From: Geminicoccaceae bacterium
Lineage (GTDB): Bacteria; Pseudomonadota; Alphaproteobacteria; Geminicoccales; Geminicoccaceae
Reading direction: 5' to 3'
DNA: 5,460 nucleotides
Assembly: GCA_030824835.1 (NCBI GenBank)
Contig: JAPJRA010000303.1
Location: forward strand, 1-5,460
A program made the position numbers and the translations under genes. The notes beneath the pieces are model-generated. The model did not search any database, was not told where the DNA came from, and was given only the letters and a program-made list of their open reading frames with translations. This document shows, one piece after another, positions 1 through 5,460 of the stretch; the stretch's first letter is position 1, and each line of letters opens with the position of its first letter.

Positions 1-1287
1 TTCATAGAGTGAGATGCCGCGGAGGAGATCAAGCGCACGCGACAGCTGATAGTCCTTGCCGTCGACCGGCTCACCCATCTCGGGCGGCTGTGTCGTTGCC
101 GAACTGGCATCACCGCCCTGGTCGTTCTTCAGTCGGCCACGTAGGTCAGCCTCGCGCCGACCAGGATCATCGTCGAGCACCTCAACGTTGGCCTGATGCA
201 CCTCGATGTCCGGCACGATGCCGCGCGCCTGGATCGACGCTCCCGACGGCGTGTAATAGCGGGCGGTGGTGAGCCGGATCGCACCGTTGCCCGACAATGG
301 CATGATCGTCTGCACGGAGCCCTTGCCGAACGACTGTGTGCCCATGACGATCGCGCGATGCTGGTCCTGGAGCGCGCCGGCCACGATCTCCGATGCCGAC
401 GCGGAGCCACCATTGATCAATACCACTATGGGCAGATTATCGACAATATCGCCGGGTCGGGCATTGAAGCGCTGGATCGAGTCCGGGCGCCGACCGCGCG
501 TGGAGACGATCTCGCCCTTGTCGATATAGGCATCGGCCACGGCTACCGCTTGGTCCAGCAGACCGCCGGGATTGTTGCGCAGATCAAGAACGAGTCCCGT
601 GATCTTGTCGCCGATCTTGCCCTTCAGCTCCGCCACCTTGTCGCGCATTTCGGAGGCGGTCTGCTCGTTGAAGGTCGTCAGGCGCACATAGGCGACGTTA
701 CCCTCTACCCTTGCCCGCACCGGCGAGATCTTGATCACCGCACGGTTCAGCGTGACATCGAAGGGTTCGTCCTTGCCCTTGCGCAGGATCCGCAGGTCGA
801 TTTTGCTGTCGACCGGTCCGCGCATCTTCTCGACCGCCTCGCTCAGCGACATGCCCATAACGGCCTCGCCGTCGATATGGGTGACGAAATCGCCCGGTTG
901 CACGCCGGCCTTGGCCGCCGGGGTATCGTCGATTGGGGAAACGACCTTGACCAAGCCGTTCTCCATCGTCACCTCGATGCCGAGCCCACCGAACTCACCG
1001 CGCGTCTGGACCTGCATGTCGCGGTATTTTTCAGTGTCGAGATAGCTCGAATGCGGATCGAGCGATGTCAACATGCCGTTGATCGCGGCCTCGATCAATT
1101 TCTGGTCGGAGACCTCCTCGACATATTCGGCGCGCACCCGCTCGAACACGTCACCAAACAGCTTGAGCTGCCGAAACGTGTCCGACGAGCCCGCCTGGGC
1201 CACCACCTGTTCCATCGGCCCGACGGTCATGCCAGCGGCAAACGCGGCAGCGGCGACCACGCCGATCTTCAGTACATACCTCGGCAT
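1..1287 (-). CDS. ctpA: Carboxy-terminal processing protease CtpA (S41 family), 3' end off window
   Basis: Periplasmic serine protease of the S41A family, which trims or degrades envelope proteins at their C termini; in related bacteria such enzymes act on cell-wall hydrolases and lipoproteins. 429 codons are visible and the frame is still open at the left edge; family members are commonly about 440-450 residues, so only a short tail should be missing. Residues 8-22 form a hydrophobic export segment. Residues 40-90 match the family N-terminal region (LTSLDPHSSYLD). A PDZ domain follows at about 95-175 (GEFGGLGIEV, AGVQPGDFV). The protease core is at about 190-365, with the conserved LDLRNNPGG at 234-242. 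The catalytic Ser297 lies in GGSASASE, and Lys322 and Gln326 lie in GKGSVQ, with the same spacing as the Ser/Lys/Gln triad of Bacillus CtpB. The ATG at 1287 shares one base with the envC stop (TGATG), so translation is probably coupled; AAGG lies about 10 bases upstream. All catalytic residues are present, so it should be active. Confidence 0.96.
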   Translation of the reverse strand, partial: MPRYVLKIGVVAAAAFAAGMTVGPMEQVVAQAGSSDTFRQLKLFGDVFERVRAEYVEEVSDQKLIEAAINGMLTSLDPHSSYLDTEKYRDMQVQTRGEFGGLGIEVTMENGLVKVVSPIDDTPAAKAGVQPGDFVTHIDGEAVMGMSLSEAVEKMRGPVDSKIDLRILRKGKDEPFDVTLNRAVIKISPVRARVEGNVAYVRLTTFNEQTASEMRDKVAELKGKIGDKITGLVLDLRNNPGGLLDQAVAVADAYIDKGEIVSTRGRRPDSIQRFNARPGDIVDNLPIVVLINGGSASASEIVAGALQDQHRAIVMGTQSFGKGSVQTIMPLSGNGAIRLTTARYYTPSGASIQARGIVPDIEVHQANVEVLDDDPGRREADLRGRLKNDQGGDASSATTQPPEMGEPVDGKDYQLSRALDLLRGISLYE

Positions 1288-2615
1288 CAACTGCGCACCT
1301 TGCCCTCTCGTGCCATCTGCCAGGAATCAGGCTCGACCGGGACGCCGCGACGCCTGAGCTCGACAAAAAGTCGAATCGACCGCTTCCTTGCAGCGACAAT
1401 TTCGCCAATCGCCTGACCGGCAACTACGCTCGCACCTCGATCGACGTCAAGCTGCGTCAATCCCCATAGCAGGACATGATATCCCCTGCCGCAATCGATG
1501 ATCAATAGCTGCCCAAACCCACGGAACCGCTCCGCGAACATGACACGACCCGATACCGGCGAACTTACCGCCTGGCTTATTGCGGCCGTAATCAAGAACC
1601 CGGGTGCCCCTCTGCCGGCCGGTGGAACATGGGCTGCCTCAACCAGACCGGCAATGGGCGCAAGGAACGGGATGTCCGACAGCCGAAACATCCAGGATAT
1701 GGCAACGGATGGCGAGCCGAGCCAACGTCGCGACGCCGAACGGGCCATACGGTCTGCCTCGCCGGCCAGCCGCAGCAGGCCGTGCGGCAAGCGGTGCTCG
1801 AGCTCGATTTCGCGCTTGTGATCAGCTCGCCCACCGGCAGGCACCGGCGGCGGCAGTGCCATTGCTTGAGCTTGGCTCAGCGATGCAGCCAAATGGGCGA
1901 CGCGGCCAGCGACAGCGGCTCGACGACGTTCGGCCTCCATCCAGGCGAGTTGCGATCTACTCAGCTCGGCTTTGGCGGCGACGGTTGCCGCTGTGGCGGC
2001 GGCGCGGGCCAAGCCCAGTGTTCCCACCTCGGCGGCGGCCTCCCGTAATGCCTGGGCGCCGTTGGAGCTTTCGCCGAGCAAATCCTGCCGCCGCATGCGT
2101 AGATCCATCGCCATGCCGGCGACCACCGCCAGCAACGGCCCGACCCGCGGCGCTTTCCGCCGCTCCCTGCTGGCTCGCCAAGCCGCCCGGCTGAGCACCG
2201 CCATTGCCGCCATGGCCTCACCCTCCATGGGCGCGGAGATCAGACGTAGTTCGCGCTGTCGTTGATCTCGGCGCAACAGGCTGGCGGCCAGCGCCAGATG
2301 CCGTGCCGACGCCAATCGTTCCAGCTGTCCAGCTTCTGCCGCGGCGGCAATTGCCTTGCGTCTGGTCCGGACGGCCCGTTCGACATCGTCACGGCGCACA
2401 ACGGCTTCGTGCTCCATCTCCTCCTGCCGCGTCCGCCACCACCAGTCGGTGCCGGGCGATGGGAGCGGCGTTGCCAGTCCCGGTCGGGCATTGTCGTCGA
2501 GATCCCCCGCGACAGGTTCCTCCCCCATGGCCGACAGGCAGATAAACATGGCCACACCGAAGCCGGCACACCAAGCACAAGGCTGCCGTCGAGCGAGTCT
2601 CCAATCTGCCAACAC
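1287..2615 (-). CDS. envC: EnvC-like murein hydrolase activator (coiled coil plus degenerate LytM/M23 domain)
   Basis: 442 residues. EnvC proteins sit in the periplasm and activate cell-wall amidases at the division site; their LytM domain has lost zinc binding and acts as an activator. Residues 1-30 look like a signal peptide (Arg-containing start, then a hydrophobic stretch ending near SAMG). Residues 60-127 and 170-250 are Arg/Ala/Glu-rich helices suited to coiled coils. The LytM-like domain is at about 345-430: SPVSGRVMFAERFRGFGQLL, then DCGRGYH, VVAGQAIGE, and LFVELRRRGVPVEPDSW, which match the family pattern in order. The zinc-binding His/Asp of active M23 peptidases is missing: the usual HG before the GY motif is CG (Cys375), and no HxxxD or HxH is present. 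The RFG segment before the domain is also poorly conserved, so this copy is quite divergent. The start is GTG at 2615, preceded by an AAGG about 7 bases upstream; the next codon is TTG, also a possible start. It is the first gene of a coupled pair with ctpA, a common alphaproteobacterial order. The symbol is by homology and order only. Confidence 0.85.
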   Translation of the reverse strand: MLADWRLARRQPCAWCAGFGVAMFICLSAMGEEPVAGDLDDNARPGLATPLPSPGTDWWWRTRQEEMEHEAVVRRDDVERAVRTRRKAIAAAAEAGQLERLASARHLALAASLLRRDQRQRELRLISAPMEGEAMAAMAVLSRAAWRASRERRKAPRVGPLLAVVAGMAMDLRMRRQDLLGESSNGAQALREAAAEVGTLGLARAAATAATVAAKAELSRSQLAWMEAERRRAAVAGRVAHLAASLSQAQAMALPPPVPAGGRADHKREIELEHRLPHGLLRLAGEADRMARSASRRWLGSPSVAISWMFRLSDIPFLAPIAGLVEAAHVPPAGRGAPGFLITAAISQAVSSPVSGRVMFAERFRGFGQLLIIDCGRGYHVLLWGLTQLDVDRGASVVAGQAIGEIVAARKRSIRLFVELRRRGVPVEPDSWQMAREGKVRS

Positions 2616-2700
2616 CGAGCCCTTGTCCGCGACCTTAGCGCAGGTCTAAGGCCCGAACGGTAAAGAAGTGCTGAACATGATCGGACATCGAGTGCTTGCG

Positions 2701-2729
2701 GAGATACGGCGTCCTGACGTAAACGTCAG
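2701..2729 (-). promoter_or_regulatory. Candidate sigma-70-type promoter for envC-ctpA
   Basis: Read on the minus strand, CTGACG (2729-2724) could serve as a -35 box and TATCTC (2706-2701) as a -10 box, with a 17-bp spacer. They match the TTGACA and TATAAT consensus at 4 of 6 and 3 of 6 bases. Transcription would begin near 2694, giving a leader of about 80 bases before the GTG of envC. The -35 box lies inside the palindromic operator, so regulator binding could block or alter it. The match is weak and based on sequence only. Confidence 0.3.
2714..2729. promoter_or_regulatory. Palindromic operator, probable LiuR/MerR-type binding site
   Basis: CTGACGT-AA-ACGTCAG is a perfect 7-bp inverted repeat around a 2-bp centre, ending 26 bases before the MerR start codon. 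The ACGTnnACGT core resembles, from memory, the site described for proteobacterial LiuR regulators of the MerR family. The neighbouring gene encodes a protein of that type, so autoregulation is the natural reading. Binding itself is inferred. Confidence 0.75.
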
Positions 2730-2734
2730 TCGTC

Positions 2735-2741
2735 TTACGTC
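2735..2741. promoter_or_regulatory. Extra operator half-site TTACGTC
   Basis: TTACGTC is the exact reverse complement of GACGTAA at 2716-2722 within the palindrome, 12 bases further on. It lies between the main operator and the MerR start codon. It could be a secondary contact site for the same regulator; a 7-bp match this close to the main site is suggestive but could be chance. Confidence 0.35.
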
Positions 2742-2755
2742 GAGAACGAGCTGAG

Positions 2756-3262
2756 ATGGACGAGCCGCTCTACTCAGTCGGCGAGTTGGCGGCCGAGTTG
2801 GAAGCCACGCCGCGCGCGCTCCGCTTCTACGAGGATCGCGGTCTGCTCCGGCCACGTCGAATCGGCCAGAACCGGGTCTACAGCCGTCAAGATCGAGCAC
2901 GGTTGATCCTGATCCTGCGCGGCAAGCGGCTGGGCTTCTCGCTCACCGAGATCGGCGAATGGCTGGCGCTCTACGATGCCGATCCGCTGCAGATCGAGCA
3001 GACCCGCCATCTGGCCCAACGTGTCGAGATTCGCCTGACGCGTCTCGAGCGACAGCGCGACGATCTCGAGGCCACAATCGGCGAGCTCCGGCAAATTCGG
3101 GTCGAGATCGCAACCCATCTGGCGTCGGTGGATCCGGCGGACAATGGCGCCGCAATCGATCGGCCGCAGCTCAGGGCTGATGGACCGCGGCCGTCCAATC
3201 GGCAAGGAATCGCTCCCGCTTCAACCGATCGAGAAACACCAGAAGCGCAGGCCCAAGAGTAA
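2756..3262 (+). CDS. MerR-family transcriptional regulator, LiuR-like
   Basis: 168-residue cytoplasmic DNA-binding protein. Residues 6-25 form the MerR helix-turn-helix (YSVGELAAELEATPRALRFY), followed by the wing at about 26-50 (EDRGLLRPRRIGQNRVYSRQ) and the helical segment LRGKRLGFSLTEIGEWL at 54-70. A dimerisation helix follows at about 78-123. RALRFYEDRGLL, then RARL, LRGKRLGFSL and a YD after it are typical of LiuR-type MerR proteins, which control branched-chain amino acid or fatty acid breakdown in proteobacteria, probably in response to acyl-CoA-type signals. There is no cysteine in the protein, so metal or redox sensing as in MerR, CueR or SoxR is unlikely. The last 45 or so residues, Pro/Arg/Gln-rich, exceed the usual family length, and residues 139-168 are encoded in DNA shared with the convergent gene. 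The ATG has only a weak ribosome site (GAG five bases upstream), but the HTH starts right after it, so no later start fits. No catabolic target genes are nearby. Confidence 0.88.
   Translation: MDEPLYSVGELAAELEATPRALRFYEDRGLLRPRRIGQNRVYSRQDRARLILILRGKRLGFSLTEIGEWLALYDADPLQIEQTRHLAQRVEIRLTRLERQRDDLEATIGELRQIRVEIATHLASVDPADNGAAIDRPQLRADGPRPSNRQGIAPASTDRETPEAQAQE
3171..3262. other. Tail-to-tail overlap of the MerR gene and the kinase/binding-protein gene
   Basis: The two convergent genes share 92 bp. On the plus strand this encodes the last 30 residues of the MerR protein, a low-complexity tail outside the known domains. On the minus strand it encodes the last 30 residues of the solute-binding domain (within LVFLDRLKRERFLADW), which fit the usual end of such proteins. 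The minus-strand reading therefore looks like the constrained one, and the MerR tail looks like an extension into it. There is no room for an intergenic terminator. Confidence 0.85.
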
Positions 3263-5460
3263 TGGGAATGGCGGATGCGGTGTCGGCAAGCGTTGGTGAG
3301 CCGTCCTCGCTCGCGGCAAGCAGTGGCTGCAGGCCGGCCGTGTCGGCGATGATCTGCTGCCCTGCCTTGGACAGCAGGTAGTCCACGAACAGCTTGGCCA
3401 GGACCGGCTGACGGGCAGCACGGGGGATGGCAACCACACGCGACATGACCAGCATGTAGTCGCGTGGTTGGATGATGCCGATGGCGGCACCAGCCTTCTC
3501 GCGAGCACGGGCGTACGACCCCAGCACATTGTAGGCGATGAGCGCGTCGCCGTTCTCGATCGCGTCCAGAATCTCGCCCGATGTCGGCAGCAGCCGCACG
3601 CCAATCTCACCCAGGGCCAGCGTCAGCCGCCAGAACCGGCTGGACAGAACCGAATCCTGCGTGGCGAACAGGTAGCCGACCCCGCTCCGCGCTATGTCGT
3701 AGGTGGCGACGCGATGGCGGAACCGATCCGGTTCGCCCTGCAGGAGCCGCAGCAGCTCGGGCCGGGAGCGCGGCACCTCCGCTTCGGCAAGGGCGCCGCG
3801 CCGATAGACGATTACCGCAGGCTCGAGGGTGAAGCCGTAGGCTTCGTTGCGCCAGTTGGCCCAATCGGGCACGCGTAACGTCTCCTGCGAGACGTGCGGC
3901 TGGGTCCAGCCATCGTTCACCAGCTTGGCCTGCAGGTCCATGGCGGAGCTGATGACCAGGTCGGGTGTGAGCCCGTCCGCAGGCTCAACGACACCCTGGT
4001 AGAGGGGGATGGTCGTCAGCTCGCGGAAGGTTATTGCAATGTCCGAATGTGCCGCCTGGAAACCACGCAGCAGCGGCTCCATCAACGGCCGGTCGGTGGC
4101 GGCATCGATCTGCAGACGCCCTCGCTCGGCCGCTAAGGCTGGATAGTCGAAGCTCTGCTTGGCACCCGCACCCGCCGATGCCAGCAGCATCACCAAAAGT
4201 GCAGCAGTCGCCACCGAAGGCGGCACAGGTTCCCGCAACGCACGCAGAACGAGACGCACGATCAGCCCGCCACCCTGCCGGTCCTGCAAGGTGAGGTCGC
4301 CGCCATGGGCGTCGACCACGGCTTTCACGATCGCCAGACCCAGGCCACTGCCGGGGCTCCGCTCGCCAGAGGTGCCACGCACGAACCGCTCGAGCACTCG
4401 GGTCTTTTCCACGTCGGGGATTCCTGGCCCGCGATCCACAAACTCGATCTGCAGCCTTTTGCCGCCATCGATCGGCTGGAGGCGGATCTGCACGGGGTAC
4501 TGGTCCCCGGCATAGTTGCGCGCATTGTCGAGCAAGTTGACGAAGGCTTCCCGCAAGGTGATGGGATCGCCTTCGACCAGAGCCGGGCAGGTGAGCGCAC
4601 GCAGGTTGAGCTCGATCGGCGGGCAGCCGACCCCGGACTCCGCATGCTGCGCGACCTGACGTAGCAGCGCTGCCATATCGACTCGTTGGCGTGCCGCCAT
4701 CTGACCGCGATGGGCCACCATGGTGTGGCTCAGCAGCTGGTTGGTGACCTGGCTGGCGAGGGCGGCATTGCGCTGGATCCTGTCGACATAGGAGCGGAGA
4801 TAGGTCGCGTCGTCCTCCTCTACAGCGAGGTCCGCCTGAGCCCGCAGCGCCGCCAGCGGCGTGCGGATCTGGTGGGCGGCATCGGCGAGAAAGGTCTGCA
4901 TCAATCCGAGATTGGCCTGCAGCCGCTGCATGAAGCGGTTGAGCGCGGTCAGCAGCTCGCGGACCTCGGCGGGGACGGGCATCTCGATCGGCGTGAGATC
5001 GGTAGGCTCCCGTTGACCTACCAACCGTCCGACCGTGGCCAGTGGCGCAAGCGCCCGCCTGACACCGAACCAGAGCAACCCTCCGGCGACGAGCGCCATC
5101 AGCAGCACCGGAAGGAAGGCATTGGCGAAAATCTCGCCGGCCAACGCCCTGCGCTCGTCGCGTGAATGTGCCACCACGACGGTGACCCAGCTGCCGCCGG
5201 CCGAGGCGAAGAACCGCCCCAGCACCGCGGCCCTGAGGGTGGTGCCGTGATAGTTGACGTTGGCGAAACGGGGCGCGGCGGCTCGAGCGAGCGGCAGCTC
5301 GGCCGCAAGGTCGGGATAGCCGGTGATCAGTGCGCCGGCCGGTCCGGCAATTCGGTAGAATATCCGATCGCGCCTGCCGGTGGCCAGTATTGCCAGCGCC
5401 GCATAGGGCAGATCGGCGCTGACCTCGCCATCGTCGAACTGCAGCGTATCGGCAATGCTC
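3171..5460 (-). CDS. TctE-type sensor histidine kinase fused to a periplasmic solute-binding protein (5' end off window)
   Basis: One open frame of 762 visible residues, running off the right edge. Residues 1-110: periplasmic sensor domain of the two-component kinase N-terminal type (DGEVSADLPYAALAIL, RIFYRIAGPAGALITGYPDL). Residues 112-133: transmembrane helix. Then a HAMP-like linker, the H-box DAAHQIRTPLAAL with phosphoacceptor His196 (codon 4872-4874), and the ATPase domain with N-box NLLDNARNYA (Asn312), DRGPGIP (342-348) and GSGLGLAIV (370-378). The kinase reaches its normal end at GGGLIVRLVLRA (about 396-407). With no stop, the frame continues into a signal-peptide-like segment (416-433) and a full solute-binding protein (434-762) with the motifs TPDLVISSAMD, ALIAYNVLGSYA, DYMLVMSRVVAIP and FVDYLLSKAGQQI, resembling iron/PgtC-type binding proteins. 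Such binding proteins are often encoded beside TctE-like kinases, so the neighbour appears to be joined here. All kinase motifs are intact. The GTG at 5225 is not a true start, because homology continues upstream; TM1 and roughly 50 residues are probably missing. The ligand is unknown. Confidence 0.88.
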   Translation of the reverse strand, partial: SIADTLQFDDGEVSADLPYAALAILATGRRDRIFYRIAGPAGALITGYPDLAAELPLARAAAPRFANVNYHGTTLRAAVLGRFFASAGGSWVTVVVAHSRDERRALAGEIFANAFLPVLLMALVAGGLLWFGVRRALAPLATVGRLVGQREPTDLTPIEMPVPAEVRELLTALNRFMQRLQANLGLMQTFLADAAHQIRTPLAALRAQADLAVEEDDATYLRSYVDRIQRNAALASQVTNQLLSHTMVAHRGQMAARQRVDMAALLRQVAQHAESGVGCPPIELNLRALTCPALVEGDPITLREAFVNLLDNARNYAGDQYPVQIRLQPIDGGKRLQIEFVDRGPGIPDVEKTRVLERFVRGTSGERSPGSGLGLAIVKAVVDAHGGDLTLQDRQGGGLIVRLVLRALREPVPPSVATAALLVMLLASAGAGAKQSFDYPALAAERGRLQIDAATDRPLMEPLLRGFQAAHSDIAITFRELTTIPLYQGVVEPADGLTPDLVISSAMDLQAKLVNDGWTQPHVSQETLRVPDWANWRNEAYGFTLEPAVIVYRRGALAEAEVPRSRPELLRLLQGEPDRFRHRVATYDIARSGVGYLFATQDSVLSSRFWRLTLALGEIGVRLLPTSGEILDAIENGDALIAYNVLGSYARAREKAGAAIGIIQPRDYMLVMSRVVAIPRAARQPVLAKLFVDYLLSKAGQQIIADTAGLQPLLAASEDGSPTLADTASAIPITLGPALLVFLDRLKRERFLADWTAAVHQP
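4161..4214 (-). other. Internal signal-peptide-like membrane segment between kinase and binding domain
   Basis: Residues 416-433 of the visible fusion (ATAALLVMLLASAGAGA region) form a hydrophobic stretch ending in small residues that fit a signal peptidase I AxA site just before KQSFD. Arg residues lie ahead of it (RLVLRALRE), as in a signal peptide n-region. Since the ATPase domain before it must be cytoplasmic and a solute-binding domain must be periplasmic, this segment would carry the chain back across the membrane. It could stay as a third membrane anchor or be cleaved to release the binding protein. An in-frame GTG at 4259-4257 gives a textbook signal peptide if used as a separate start, but the Shine-Dalgarno candidate (GGCGGG, 6 bases upstream) is only moderate. 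Confidence 0.7.

Larger units (their letters stand above)
2616..2755. promoter_or_regulatory. Divergent intergenic control region between envC-ctpA and the MerR gene
   Basis: This 140-bp stretch is the only clear non-coding DNA in the window and separates two divergently transcribed units, so it should hold promoters for both. It contains a perfect palindrome at 2714-2729, a further matching half-site at 2735-2741 and a weak candidate minus-strand promoter at 2701-2729. No terminator-like hairpin with a T run is seen. On the plus strand I could not find a convincing -35/-10 pair: TTGCGG at 2696-2701 followed by TAAACG at 2720-2725 is possible but poor. Confidence 0.8.

Noticed and set aside
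196..1416. A 406-codon plus-strand open frame antisense to ctpA
   Set aside because: The opposite strand encodes an S41 protease with every catalytic motif in place. The plus-strand translation is His/Arg/Asp-rich without recognisable domains and is a normal antisense shadow in GC-rich DNA.
1604..2194. Overlapping plus-strand open frames of 139-196 codons opposite envC
   Set aside because: They are Arg/Pro/Ala-rich with no domain or convincing start site, while the minus strand gives a continuous EnvC-like protein.
2756..3262. Metal- or redox-sensing MerR (MerR, CueR, SoxR type)
   Set aside because: The protein has no cysteine, and the residues after the HTH match LiuR-type proteins better.
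3150..3300. A bidirectional terminator between the convergent genes
   Set aside because: The coding regions overlap, and I see no hairpin followed by a T run on either strand here.
4686..5165. A 159-codon plus-strand open frame opposite the kinase
   Set aside because: It lies antisense to the H-box and HAMP region of the kinase and shows no recognisable motif of its own.
3171..5225. Taking GTG at 5225 as the true start of the kinase
   Set aside because: The same frame stays open to the window edge, and the 78 residues before it match the periplasmic sensor domain of TctE-type kinases. The real start is off the window.
1..5460. tRNA, rRNA, CRISPR, insertion sequence or prophage elements
   Set aside because: No direct repeat arrays, terminal inverted repeats, transposase motifs or RNA gene signatures were seen; almost all of the window is accounted for by four genes.

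Overview
The window is dense, GC-rich bacterial DNA with strong third-position G/C bias. It most likely comes from an alphaproteobacterium. The main support is the envC-ctpA pair (EnvC-like murein hydrolase activator followed by S41 carboxy-terminal protease), a gene order common in that class. The LiuR-like MerR regulator and the TctE-type kinase also fit. The genus cannot be decided from the sequence.

Layout. (1) Positions 1-1287, minus strand: a ctpA-type periplasmic S41 protease, nearly complete, with its 3' end beyond the left edge. (2) Positions 1287-2615, minus strand: a divergent EnvC-like coiled-coil/LytM protein whose stop codon shares one base with the ctpA start (TGATG), so the two are almost certainly one translationally coupled operon for envelope and peptidoglycan maintenance. 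(3) Positions 2616-2755: the only real intergenic region, a divergent control region with a perfect 7-2-7 palindrome (CTGACGTAAACGTCAG) of the kind bound by LiuR-type MerR regulators. (4) Positions 2756-3262, plus strand: a LiuR-like MerR regulator that probably binds that palindrome. (5) Positions 3171-5460, minus strand: one long open frame, cut by the right edge, that joins a TctE-type sensor histidine kinase to a complete periplasmic solute-binding protein through an internal signal-peptide-like segment. Its 3' end overlaps the MerR gene tail-to-tail by 92 bp.

How the parts relate. EnvC and CtpA belong to cell-wall remodelling and periplasmic proteolysis. The MerR gene is a local regulator whose usual targets (branched-chain amino acid or fatty acid catabolism) are not in the window; its operator also lies where a minus-strand promoter for envC-ctpA could be. 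The kinase/solute-binding fusion looks like a one-polypeptide version of PgtB/PgtC- or TctE-like systems, in which a periplasmic binding protein acts with a membrane kinase. A partner response regulator would be expected just past the right edge.

The most unusual item is the kinase-solute-binding protein fusion. No RNA genes, CRISPR arrays, insertion sequences or clear terminators were seen.
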